From positions 1-64,000 of the forward strand of contig CAKULD010000008.1 in NCBI GenBank assembly GCA_934667065.1: a stretch of DNA of 64,000 bases, in the 5' to 3' direction. The notes under the pieces were generated by a model. It made no database searches and was not told the DNA's origin. It was given only the letters and a program-made list of their open reading frames with translations. The first letter of the stretch is position 1. The number at the start of each line of letters is the position of its first letter. Shown here piece after piece: positions 36,879 to 45,900 of this stretch. Source of the stretch: an uncultured Collinsella sp. Its GTDB lineage: Bacteria > Actinomycetota > Coriobacteriia > Coriobacteriales > Coriobacteriaceae. The translations under genes and the position numbers were made by a program.

Positions 36879-37189
36879 TACTCGCTCTCCCCCTCTCCCA
36901 AAATGGACGGCACGCGGAAGTAACGATCGCGCGCGCTGCCGGCGTTTTCCAGCGCAACGTCGAGCGGCAGGTCGCGCTCGGGCTCGCGCAGGTCGTCGCC
37001 CATCACGTTGGACAGGCTTCCGATGGGATGGAACGTGGGCTCCACGTCGGGCAAGTCATATTGCAAGACGGGCTCGAGCATCTGGACGGCGTCGTTCATG
37101 TAGGACGTCATCTGGGTGAGCTCGTCATCGGTCAGTGCGATCTTTGCGTACTCGGCGATGCCGCGCACGTCTTTCTCGCTGAGTGCCAT
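36878..37189 (-). CDS. gatC: Asp/Glu-tRNA amidotransferase subunit C
   Basis: A small belt protein (103 aa) that wraps GatA and GatB. Typical features are the N-terminal LSEKDVRGIAEYAKIALTDDE and the C-terminal LREPERDLPLDVALENAG...YFRVPSIL. The start is ATG 37189, 7 nt after AAGGGA. It is the first gene of the gatCAB operon; no separate promoter could be singled out. Confidence 0.95.
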   Translation of the reverse strand: MALSEKDVRGIAEYAKIALTDDELTQMTSYMNDAVQMLEPVLQYDLPDVEPTFHPIGSLSNVMGDDLREPERDLPLDVALENAGSARDRYFRVPSILGEGESE

Positions 37190-37350
37190 AGGCGCTCCCT
37201 TCCGCATAACAGTTAAACCGCTCTAGTATACAGGGCAACGCCGGCTTGGAGCAGGCGCTTTACCCAAATGCAGCGAAAACGTAACGAGGACGGCGGCTGG
37301 AAGGGCGCGGTTCGGCGGACCTGCGGCGAAAACCGTCCTGCCTGCAACCA

Positions 37351-37415
37351 AAACCGTCCCAACATTCGACGTTTTTCGGCAAAATCACGATTTTCGTCGA
37401 ATGTTGGGACGGTTT
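37351..37415. repeat. 65-bp palindrome, CCGTCCCAACATTCGA family, copy C
   Basis: Perfect 21-bp arms (AAACCGTCCCAACATTCGAC and one more base) flank a 23-nt A/T-rich centre. A partial AAAACCGTCC lies just before it. Related copies are at 47906, 57500 and 58740. Confidence 0.65.
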
Positions 37416-37424
37416 GGAAGCCCG

Positions 37425-37459
37425 ACCACCACAAAGGTGCCTGTCCCCATTGTGGTGGT
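37425..37459 (-). terminator. Hairpin of the CCACCACAAAGG family, after the sortase gene
   Basis: ACCACCACAA / TTGTGGTGGT arms, loop containing GGTGCCTGTCCCC. It starts 13 bp past the sortase stop. One of at least six related hairpins in the window, nearly all at gene 3' ends. Confidence 0.65.
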
Positions 37460-37471
37460 TCTGAACAATGG

Positions 37472-38410
37472 CTATGCCGAGGCCTTGGCCTTGCGACGTT
37501 TGCGGACCGTGTGGACCACGATGTCCAGCAGCAACAGCACAATGGCAATAACCACGATGAGCACGGCGAACTCGCGCTTGCCCCAGTGGCGGCCGGCCAG
37601 CGACTTTTGCTTGTCGACGTCCTTCTTGCTGTACTTGGTGCGCACGCAATGCACCAGCAGACGATGGTCGTTCACGCCATAGGGCGTGCAGGTGACGAGC
37701 GTCACCTTGTCGGCGCCGGGCTCGATGGTCAGCGACTCCATCTCCTCGGGCAGCACGACCTCGGAGTCCACCATCTTGTAGGCAAGCGTCTTGTTCATGG
37801 TGTGCAGCAGCACCAGGTCGCCGGGCTCCAGCGAGTGGATGTCGTCGAACATGCTCAGGTTGCGCATGCCCGAGTGCGCGGTGAGCACGCAATGCGTCGA
37901 GCTGCCGCCCACCGGCAGGCTCGTGCCCTCCAGGTGGCCAACGCCCGCCATAAGGACTTCCTCGCTCGTGCCGTGGTAGATGGGCATACTCACGTCGATG
38001 GAGGGGATCTCGACCCAACTCATCATGGGGTCGCGGTCAAAGATGAGCTGCTGATCGTAGGGCTCGATCTGGTCGGCGGGAAGCTCGGTGGCCTCGCCGG
38101 CAAGTTGCTCGTTAAAGGAGCGCGCCTGCAGTAGAATGCGCTCGCGCTCCTCTTCGGAGAGCGCATCCACCGTGCTGGACACGGTGCTGATCTGGTTGAA
38201 CACGCCCGAGGCCTCGAGCCGGTCCAAGATCCACGGCCAGGTCATAAGGCCCACGCCAATAAGGATGATGACGATAGTGATGAGCCGGTCGGCCCAGCGC
38301 GGCAGCCGCTTGCGACGACGCTTGGGCTTTGGTTGAGGCTTGGGCTGGGGGCTTGAGCCACCGTTGTCCGCGGCGTTATCGCTCTTCATGTGTTTGGCGC
38401 CCTTCACCAT
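37472..38410 (-). CDS. Class C (pilus) sortase
   Basis: A membrane transpeptidase that links pilin subunits, 312 aa. A charged N terminus (PKRRRKRLPRW) precedes a membrane helix (residues ~36-55). The sortase barrel has catalytic His in LTAHSGM, Cys in TLVTCTPYGV and Arg in DHRLLVH, and a second C-terminal membrane helix (VLIVVIAIVLLLLDIVV) is typical of class C enzymes. The start is ATG 38410 after AGGAG; ATG 38389 is an alternative. The pilin genes lie upstream on the same strand, separated by the duplicated sRNA region. Confidence 0.9.
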   Translation of the reverse strand: MVKGAKHMKSDNAADNGGSSPQPKPQPKPKRRRKRLPRWADRLITIVIILIGVGLMTWPWILDRLEASGVFNQISTVSSTVDALSEEERERILLQARSFNEQLAGEATELPADQIEPYDQQLIFDRDPMMSWVEIPSIDVSMPIYHGTSEEVLMAGVGHLEGTSLPVGGSSTHCVLTAHSGMRNLSMFDDIHSLEPGDLVLLHTMNKTLAYKMVDSEVVLPEEMESLTIEPGADKVTLVTCTPYGVNDHRLLVHCVRTKYSKKDVDKQKSLAGRHWGKREFAVLIVVIAIVLLLLDIVVHTVRKRRKAKASA

Positions 38411-38566
38411 CGCCGGTCACTCCTCTAAAGCTCAGGTTGTCTAAACAAATAATAGCCGATTAGCGAGCCCCTGCCCCGGACAACGCAACCAGACTGCATT
38501 ATCCGGTCGAGCATAGGTCAGCATTTGAGTTTTCAAAATGTCCCGAATCGGCGGGGCGATTCGGGA

Positions 38567-38572
38567 TACAAT
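38567..38572 (+). promoter_or_regulatory. -10 box of candidate sRNA copy 1
   Basis: GGGATACAAT (TACAAT as -10) is conserved at 39035-39040 in front of copy 2. Upstream, CCCGAATCG / CGATTCGGG arms (38542-38565) form an inverted repeat that overlaps the -35 region. No good -35 hexamer is visible. Confidence 0.45.
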
Positions 38573-38578
38573 AGCTAC

Positions 38579-38675
38579 AGGAAACGACGCACCCCGCGTA
38601 AGTACTAAGGAGCGCGGGCGACCAGTTTCCGACGTTGTTAAATGCCCGGGCTCCTAACCCCGGGCATTCTTATTT
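38579..38675 (+). ncRNA. Candidate small RNA, copy 1
   Basis: About 95 nt. The 5' stem-loop pairs GGAAAC with GTTTCC (outer) and CCCGCG with CGCGGG (inner). It is followed by a terminator with a perfect 10-bp stem AATGCCCGGG/CCCGGGCATT and a T-rich tail (TTCTTATTT). Copy 2 keeps the same structure with a compensated outer pair. It converges on the small hydrophobic peptide gene and shares its terminator hairpin. Confidence 0.5.
38641..38668. terminator. Shared bidirectional terminator of sRNA copy 1 and the small peptide gene
   Basis: A 10-bp stem with loop CTCCTAAC. It lies 2 nt past the peptide stop on the minus strand and ends the sRNA on the plus strand. Confidence 0.7.
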
Positions 38676-38819
38676 GCGCTTGCGGCGCAAATGCCTTCTA
38701 CCGTCCGCACCGCGCGTGCGCCTACGGACCTTAAACCGAACTTCATACGAGTCAAGAAACGCGATGACGAACGAGCCCACCGCCGCGAGGGCGGCGAGCA
38801 CGTTAAGGAATTTCAGCAT
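38670..38819 (-). CDS. Small hydrophobic peptide with basic tail (toxin-like), 49 aa
   Basis: The peptide begins MLKFLNVLAALAAVGSFV, predicted to span the membrane once, followed by LDSYEVRFKVRRR and a strongly basic tail ending RRKRK. The start ATG 38819 is 7 nt after GGAGG. Its mRNA leader carries a CGACGCATCCCG...CGCGGGCGGCC stem-loop (38844-38868) resembling that of the facing sRNA. Size, topology and convergent sRNA recall type I toxin-antitoxin loci such as Fst/par. No homology is claimed, and a non-toxic small membrane protein is equally possible. Confidence 0.5.
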   Translation of the reverse strand: MLKFLNVLAALAAVGSFVIAFLDSYEVRFKVRRRTRGADGRRHLRRKRK

Positions 38820-39046
38820 TTGGGGACCTCCGATCGAGTCGTCGGCCGCCCGCGCACGGGATGCGTCGCAAGAGTATTTTACCGCGAGCGCACGCACTTA
38901 CATCTGGTAAACGCAATATTTGCAAACATTTGTTCGATAGTTACAGTCACGATCCCTCAAGCAGCGAAGCCTGGCCGCATTGCCCGACGTGTTTGCATTT
39001 TCCAAATGTCTCGAATCGACGAGGAGATCCGGGATACAATGTCAAT

Positions 39047-39145
39047 TGAAAACGACGCATCCCGCGTAAATGGTTGAGAGCGCGGGCGGCCTAGTTTTCA
39101 GCTTTAGTTAAATGCCCGGGCTCCTAACCCCGGGCATTTTTATTT
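39047..39145 (+). ncRNA. Candidate small RNA, copy 2
   Basis: Duplicate of the copy 1 region, about 468 bp away. The outer stem is GAAAAC/GTTTTC instead of GGAAAC/GTTTCC, a paired change that keeps the helix; the inner CCCGCG/CGCGGG stem and the terminator (39111-39138) are conserved. The -10 TACAAT is at 39035-39040. Confidence 0.5.
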
Positions 39146-39250
39146 GCGCTTGTTGCGGCGCAAATGCCTTCTACCGTCCGCACCGCGCGTGCGCCTACGG
39201 ACCTTAAACCGAACCTCATACGAGTCAAGAAACGCGATGACGGATGAGTC
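39140..39250 (-). pseudogene. Truncated copy of the small hydrophobic peptide gene
   Basis: Encodes the C-terminal part of the 49-aa peptide (VIAFLDSYEVRFKVRRR and basic tail, with one extra Asn in the tail). Similarity stops near 39250, so start codon, ribosome binding site and most of the membrane segment are missing. It is a remnant of the duplicated locus. Confidence 0.6.
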
Positions 39251-39282
39251 CGCATCGGACGGTGGAGGCTGCCTGCGTTGTC

Positions 39283-39322
39283 CAAAAAGAACGGGGCAAA
39301 CTCCAGCGCGGAGTCTGCCCCG
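39283..39322 (-). terminator. Terminator of the pilin operon
   Basis: Stem CGGGGCAGACTCC / GGAGTTTGCCCCG (one mismatch) with a short loop, followed on the minus strand by TTCTTTTT, about 100 bp past the pilin stop. Confidence 0.85.
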
Positions 39323-39422
39323 AAAAGAGATTGGCTAAGCAAGAACGTAGATGGACGAGAAAAGTGTCCGCAAGTCTCATGGCCATCACATCCCACCTGC
39401 CAAAGGGATGGGTAAGTGAGCG

Positions 39423-41171
39423 TTACTCCTGCTCGGACTCCTCAGCCTGCTTACGGCTGCGGATGAGGTGCGCCACGCCGATGCACAGTACCGCGCCACC
39501 AGCGATCCAAGTGAAGGTCACGCCGTTGAGACCGGTCAGCGGGAGGCCGGAGCCCTTCTTGTTCTGGATGGTGACTGGGATGGTCGCGTCGTTTGTAGTA
39601 CTGGAAGCAACCATTTCGGTATTGCTGGACGTTACGTCGAGATTCTTCAGGCTGCCGTCATCGTTGTACTCCGGAGCCACTGTGATGGTAAACGGAGCAA
39701 GAGTGTTGTAGCCGGCAGGTGTATCGCACTCGGTGATCTCATACGTTCCTGCAACAAGGCCTGGGATATAAATCTTCTTTCCACTATCCTTGTCGGTCTT
39801 GAATTTTCCTGCGTTTGTCCCGTCTTCGGTAAGACCGCCTTCTTGGGTCAACCATTTCTCCTGCGTAAGCTTTTTATTTCCCTCATGGGTCATCTTGACT
39901 TGGAAGGTTGCCTCGAGCTTATGGCTCTGATCATCCTTATCGACCTTGGTCACATCCAGACGGAAGACATGGTCGGTAACTCGCTTCGACGTGGACGTGC
40001 CAGTACCGTCAACCATGGGGTTATTAGAATAGACAAGCTTGACATCATTGGTGTTGCCGGCGGCCGTGTATTCAGCCTTTTCGGTCAGCTTTGCCTTGTA
40101 TGTAACAACGACCTCGGATTGCTCATCGAGCGTCGCGCCTGCGGCCTTTGCAGCAGCCTTGAGGTCGGTGAAGGAGATTGTCAGGTCGTGACCTGTAACG
40201 TTTTTGGATTCATCCATAGTTTCCGTAAGATTTACCGTGTAGCCATTATCAGGCTGTGCAGTACTGGAAAGAGGGATAGAAACGCCGCCAATAGTGACTG
40301 CAACCGAGTTCAGGTCGGCCTCCAGCCCAACAGAGAGATGGTCCTGGAACACATACTGGTACTTATCATACGTGGCAATATTGGCCGCAACAGTACCAGT
40401 CAACTTGTAGTCGATTACCTGCCCAATCCAGGCATCGCCCACGTTCTTCCAGTCATCCGTTGTAGCGTTATCGGCCGTCTTGCCCTTAGTGTCATCGAGA
40501 ATCTGCTTATCGACCGTAGGAATGCTGGTCTTCTCAGTAACGGTCACGGGGTTACCACCCACGATAGCGAAAATCGGGGAGGTACCAGTGTTCGGCTTGG
40601 TCGTATCCGTAAGACCGTCAGATACGAAGAGGTAGTAGCCATCGTTCGGACACGTCCACGAATCGCCTGCCTTGATAGAATTGCCGTAAGCGGTCTCGTT
40701 ATTAATCACAGCTTTAGCAATCGAGTACAGTACGTCGCCAGGAGCGACTCGCGTCCCCTTGGCGCCATTCGCGCTGGCAGTAGTAGTCGTAACATTTGCG
40801 GAAAGCCAATCTGCCACATCTTGGGCAGTTATGGGATCCTCTGTTGGCAACGGGCTTTTAGAATCCGAATAGTCCTTGCTATCCCTTATAGCCTCAATAA
40901 TGGCCTTTTGAGCTTGTTCGCCAACTGCCCACTTAACGTCAGAAGCAATCTTGCCGCTGCCGTCCTGGGCGTCAATAACCTTGGCCTTGAAGATCTGATA
41001 AGCCTTGAACGTATTGTCCTTGTTGGCGTCGTTGACCTTATTGATCGTGATGCTGCCCGTCGCACCATCAGCAAACGCCATGGTCACCGGGGCCATGACG
41101 CCGCCGAAGCTCAGCGCCGCCGTGAGGCCGGCCGTCACTGCCAGGCGGGCGATGTTCTTGCTCATACTCAT
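39423..41171 (-). CDS. LPXTG-anchored pilin (SpaH/EbpB-type), probable backbone subunit
   Basis: The 582-aa secreted protein has a signal peptide (NIARLAVTAGLTAALSFGG ... AFA), a repeated Ig-like pilin fold beginning GSITINKVND, and a C-terminal E-box (GTYEITECDTPAGYN) that supports an internal isopeptide bond. The sorting signal is LPLTG with a membrane helix and basic tail (LIRSRKQ). I did not find a canonical YPKN pilin motif; the lysine in IPTVDKQI is a possible linkage residue. The start is ATG 41171 after GAGGAAAAG. It is the third gene after the adhesin and second pilin and precedes the class C sortase. Its codon use is less GC-biased than that of the second pilin. Confidence 0.88.
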   Translation of the reverse strand: MSMSKNIARLAVTAGLTAALSFGGVMAPVTMAFADGATGSITINKVNDANKDNTFKAYQIFKAKVIDAQDGSGKIASDVKWAVGEQAQKAIIEAIRDSKDYSDSKSPLPTEDPITAQDVADWLSANVTTTTASANGAKGTRVAPGDVLYSIAKAVINNETAYGNSIKAGDSWTCPNDGYYLFVSDGLTDTTKPNTGTSPIFAIVGGNPVTVTEKTSIPTVDKQILDDTKGKTADNATTDDWKNVGDAWIGQVIDYKLTGTVAANIATYDKYQYVFQDHLSVGLEADLNSVAVTIGGVSIPLSSTAQPDNGYTVNLTETMDESKNVTGHDLTISFTDLKAAAKAAGATLDEQSEVVVTYKAKLTEKAEYTAAGNTNDVKLVYSNNPMVDGTGTSTSKRVTDHVFRLDVTKVDKDDQSHKLEATFQVKMTHEGNKKLTQEKWLTQEGGLTEDGTNAGKFKTDKDSGKKIYIPGLVAGTYEITECDTPAGYNTLAPFTITVAPEYNDDGSLKNLDVTSSNTEMVASSTTNDATIPVTIQNKKGSGLPLTGLNGVTFTWIAGGAVLCIGVAHLIRSRKQAEESEQE

Positions 41172-41279
41172 CTTCTTTTCCTCTGCTTTCTGCTTGAATT
41201 CTGTTTGGTCTAAAACCATCTGTCTGTGTCTAAGCATCTGCTTGGTTATGTCTCGCCCCGCTCTCTGTGGGGCCATTGG

Positions 41280-42944
41280 CTACTCTGCATGGTTGCCGCC
41301 TCCCCGCTTGATCAGGAGCGCGACCACGAGGAGTGCGGCTCCGGCGACCGCTGCGGCGGCCGCGGCGTACATTGCCATATCGCCTGTCGAGGGCATAAAG
41401 CCTCCGGTGATAGTGCTAGGGGGCGTGCCGGTGGGCGTGTTGATGAGCGACGCCTCCAGGCTGCCCGTCGACCCGTCCGCGCTGTCGGCGCGAAGGGGCG
41501 ACTCAGCGGTGATGGTGAGCTTGGGCTTGGCGGCGGCCACCTGGTCGACGTCCAGGCCCTCGGCCTTGACCGTCACGGAGCGCGTGCCCTCAAAGGCGGC
41601 GTAGCCCTTGGGCGCCTTGAGCTCGCGGACCTCCAACTTGCCCGAGTCCACGCCCGATACGGTCACGCGGCCGTCCTCGCCCGTGGTGACGGTGGCCTTG
41701 CCCTCCGCATCCCACGTGCCATCGGCCGCGAGCGTGCGACCGCGGTCGTCGGTGATGCTCAGGACCGCCCCGGGCAGCGGCTTGTCGCCGTCGCTGCCGC
41801 GCTTGGTGAGCGCGAGATCCCAGGTGTAGGCCGTCGCGTCATCGCTCGGCGTGCGGGTGAAGCCGGCGTCGCCGGACTGGTCGGCAAAGGGAGAGCGCGG
41901 GTAGCGCAGGTAGACCTCGTTGGGGTTGCCCTTGGCGATGCCGTGGTTGCATGCGCTGTTGAGCGGCGCGTTGTACACGGCGGCCACGCGGGCGCCCGCG
42001 GTGAAGGCGTCGGCCCCGCCGAGCGCGGCGATCAGGTCGCCGGTGCGCACGGTGAAGGAGTTCCCCTCGACCGAGACTTTGCACTGGGCCGTGATGTCGG
42101 TCCATCCCTTGGCGGGCTCGGTGCCGGCGCATCCGTCCTTGCCGGTCGAGACGGCGTCGAAGTTGCCGTCCGCGCCCGCCGCCACGTACACGCGCATGCT
42201 CGAGGCAACCCTGGAGGGATCGAGCCCCGCGCTCATGGTGTCGACGAACTGCACTGTATAGGTATCGTAGGCGGTGAGCCCCGCCGGGGCCGTGGCCGAG
42301 AGGCGCCAGTACAGGTCGTCGCCGACCGTGGCGTCGGCGGCCTTGCCCCAGGCGGCGGCGCTGTCCTCCAGCACGTGCTTGGCGACCTTGGGGGTCGCGG
42401 CCTTGGGCTTGACGGTGACGGCGCTGCCGCCCACCAGGGCCATGATCGGCGCGGTGCCGGCCTCGCCCTGGGCGATGGCGTCGTCGTCGGCGACGATGAG
42501 CCAGTAGCCACAGGACAGCTCGGCCGCCGTGCCCGCGTTAAGGGGCACGGACACGGCGTCGGAGCTCTGGAGGGAACGAGCGAGCTGTGCGCTCAGCGCG
42601 CTCGTAAGGTGGGAATCGGCGTTGAGCCACTCGGCAGCTTCCTGCGCGGTGGTCTGGGAATTGGGCATGCCGGCGCTGTGCAGCACGGGCAGGACGGCGT
42701 CGCGCGCGGCGTCGTTTGCCCAGGCGATCTGGGAGTAGACCTTGGCGTCGTTGTCGCCGTCGGAGACATCGGCGCTAAAGATCTGGTAGGCGTCGTAGCT
42801 GCTCGCTACGGTGCCGCTCACCGTGATAGAACCGGTCGAGGTCGGCGCGGCCTGCGCGGATGCGGGGAACACAACCGCGCAGGTGCCGATCAGGAGGGCA
42901 AGCAGCGCAAACAAGATCGGGAAGGAGCTAACTTTCTTATTCAC
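41280..42944 (-). CDS. Second sortase-anchored pilin subunit
   Basis: The 554-aa secreted protein has a signal peptide (FPILFALLALLIGTCAVVFPASAQA), pilin domains (GSITVSGTVASSYDAYQIFSA, TPKVAKHVLED) and an E-box (KLEVRELKAPKGY). The sorting motif MPSTG is followed by a hydrophobic anchor and KRGGG tail. The start is GTG 42944, 7 nt after GGGGGGTGA; it overlaps the adhesin stop by 8 bp, so translation is coupled. The gene is much more GC-rich than its two neighbours, hinting at a different history within the cluster. Its role as minor or anchor subunit is inferred. Confidence 0.85.
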   Translation of the reverse strand: MNKKVSSFPILFALLALLIGTCAVVFPASAQAAPTSTGSITVSGTVASSYDAYQIFSADVSDGDNDAKVYSQIAWANDAARDAVLPVLHSAGMPNSQTTAQEAAEWLNADSHLTSALSAQLARSLQSSDAVSVPLNAGTAAELSCGYWLIVADDDAIAQGEAGTAPIMALVGGSAVTVKPKAATPKVAKHVLEDSAAAWGKAADATVGDDLYWRLSATAPAGLTAYDTYTVQFVDTMSAGLDPSRVASSMRVYVAAGADGNFDAVSTGKDGCAGTEPAKGWTDITAQCKVSVEGNSFTVRTGDLIAALGGADAFTAGARVAAVYNAPLNSACNHGIAKGNPNEVYLRYPRSPFADQSGDAGFTRTPSDDATAYTWDLALTKRGSDGDKPLPGAVLSITDDRGRTLAADGTWDAEGKATVTTGEDGRVTVSGVDSGKLEVRELKAPKGYAAFEGTRSVTVKAEGLDVDQVAAAKPKLTITAESPLRADSADGSTGSLEASLINTPTGTPPSTITGGFMPSTGDMAMYAAAAAAVAGAALLVVALLIKRGGGNHAE

Positions 42945-45900
42945 GACGCTCACCCCCCTTCGCATTCGCCTTGCGACGAATGTGCATCCAGGCCGCAGCA
43001 GCGCAAAGCACCGCCGCGCCGGCAAGGTACGTCAGAGTGACGCCCGACATACCAGAAAGGGGCAGAGTGGTTGAGTAGGCGTTGGTGAAGACCGGGACAC
43101 TCTGGTTCTTACCAGCGGCTACATCCTTAACGGGAACGTAGTCGACCGCCTTTTGCTTGGCCTCGGGGATATCCTCGCCATCGGCATCGACAATCTTGGT
43201 GTAAGTTACTTCGCACTTGATCGTCTTATTAGACTGATCAGTTGCATTGACCGTAATCTTGTAGACCGACCGGTCGTACGTGTAGTTCGTGAACGGCGTG
43301 GTCGGCAGCTGTTCACGGACGTAATAGGTGAAGGTCTTGCTTGCACCACGACCAGTAGGGTCAGATTCGAGCTTGTCGAGTTGATTGAGTTTGTACTTAA
43401 TCACGTGGAAGTCCAGGGTCTGGGACTTTTTGCTATTAGCCTTCGTCTTAACAGTCTCTGCACCAGTAAACTTATCGTTATCCGCAAACTCGAGCGTAAA
43501 CTCCTTCATCTCGCCACCCTCGACGACCTTAGTCGCCTTAGGAGTCCAGGAGCCGGTGGAGGTGTACGGAGTGTACTTGTTGGTGAAGGTCTTTGATCCA
43601 TCGGAGTTGGCAATCGAATAATAGCCATCAACATCTGCTGACACAGGGCTCGGCGAGTCAGATGAACCCCCAGGGTTCTTAATCGCGTTCACACTTTTAA
43701 TCTTGTAGTTATGAACCTTAAGATCTTTAGTCGCATTCGGATTATTCTGCGTCGGAACAGACATGAGAACAGTCGTGTGGTCCTCGAGCGTCACCTCAAT
43801 CTCGTACACAGCAGGGTCGTACGTGACGCCGGAAACCTCACCGGCATTTTCGACCAAGTAGTATGTAATCTCGTTAGCCTCAACAGTCTTATCAATGAGC
43901 TGTTCGCCAAGGTCAAAGGTGATGTTACCGTTCACATCATTCTTGGCAGTTCCGACCAAGGTGCAGCCGCCATTGTCGAATGTCTTGTCATTCCAAGAGG
44001 GCATTGTCGCAGTAGCTGAATCCTTGCGGTAGACCGAGAAGGAGAACTGGTCCTTGGCAAGTGCCATGCTTTCATTGGTCTGCTTATTTTTCAGCGCCTT
44101 TGACGCCTTCAACTTAAGGCTCGGGTAGACGTACGTATCCGCAGGCTGACCCAGGTACAGGTCGCCATTCGACATGATGCCGCCACCATGATCCCAGGAA
44201 TAGTTGCCCGTGATGAAGGTTGTCGCTTTTTTCCGTGCTGGTTCAGTCGTCGTTTCATCCGTGGCACTAACACCCGAAGTCAGACCAATGCTATTTTTTA
44301 CCTGAGCAACACCGTTGGCGGGGATGGTGATGCGATCCGTTAGCTCAATGCTTCCCGAATACTCGGCGTCTATATCGCCAAGCATCTTGCCGGTTACCAC
44401 TGCGACCGGCGTTGTATGACCTTCCGCCGCGAGGAAGAAATCGGCATGACCACTGTTACGAAAAACATGTTCGTTGTTTTTATCGACCGATTCATAGGCG
44501 ACCTTGTCTTCATCCTTATGGTCGCCGCCGCCAGAAAGATGGGGGCTACCATTATTGCCGGTATTATCCGACGGGTTGTATTTATTGTTTGTATTGTCGT
44601 AACCAGAAGCATCGCCAGCGTCAGTGTTGCCAAAAATCGCCGTGCCATAAGTGTTCGTTACCAAAGTCTTACCCGATGGGCAGACCGCAACGCCGCCACC
44701 ATAGCCGCCAGCGGTATTGCTGCTTATATACGAGTTGTATACAAACAGCCTGCCTGCGTTAGACGCGGTTTTCGTATCGCCCTGAACAAAGATGCCGCCG
44801 CCGCCCCAGTCGAAGCGAGACAGGCAAGTGTTGTTGGTAATGTAAACAGGGTTAACAGAGTTCTCTTCTGGAACACTTATCATCGCGTCAACCATCTGGC
44901 CCACTCGAATGCCAGCACCCTCAGATCGGTAGCTCACGTTAGAGGCAATATTTCCTCCCGTAATGTTGAGCCATGCTCTACCTGATTGATTAAGATTGGT
45001 AACGTAAACGCCGCCGCCAGCTTCCTCGGAATAGTTGCCGGTAATCTGGCCATCGGAAATGGTGACATGGGCGCCGTTATTGGCAGCAAGTCCGCCGCCG
45101 CCGTGGTCACCATTGCCATCCGTGCCGCAGAATTTAGCCATTCTATTATTCGTGATATAGCCACCAGAAACGGTCACGATGCCGCCCTCGGCCATAATGC
45201 CGCCACCGAGTCCCACGCCGAGTGTGCTATTACCGGAGATTACGCCACTGGTCACCTTACCGGAGATTACGCCACTGGTCACCGTGACTGCAGACTCCTT
45301 GGCATATACACCGCCGCCATTGGGAGCGTGGTTGCCTGCGATCACGCCACCGGTCAGATTAAGGGTCGTACTTTTATCTTTGAGTTCGATGCCTGCGCCT
45401 TGGCCCGTAGAGGTTGCACCGCAAACGTAGCCACCGCTCATGTTGACGGTAGAGCCGTTCTCGGCATAGATCAGGTTACCGACCTTCGCGTTCTGAGTCG
45501 TGGTCAGCACGCCGCACTGAAGGTTAAACGTACCGCCCGTATAGACGTTGATGAGCCTCATCGCGGAGTCTTTGGTTCCCACGATGGCACCATTGATGGT
45601 AACCTCGTGCTTGTCGGTGGTCTCGTTTGTACGAGTGCTGTCCGTAGTATCCACGCTGGATTTAGTCACGTAATAGGTAAGCTTAGTCGGAACGTCATCT
45701 ACATAGGACATTTCTGCCGTCTTGCCATAATTTTCAGCTGTCAAATCCTGGCCTTGATTCTGCAGCGGCTGAGTGTCAGCGATCTCATCCTTACCCGGAT
45801 TAAAATCCGTGATTGTAAACTCAGCACCATTGCTCACACTGAAAAGCGGCTTATTACCTTCGCCCGAGTGCTTTATCTTGCAACCATTAAGATCAAGGGT

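Noticed and set aside
38670..38897. Longer 75-aa reading of the small hydrophobic peptide
   Set aside because: The upstream in-frame start has no ribosome binding site, whereas ATG 38819 has GGAGG at 7 nt.
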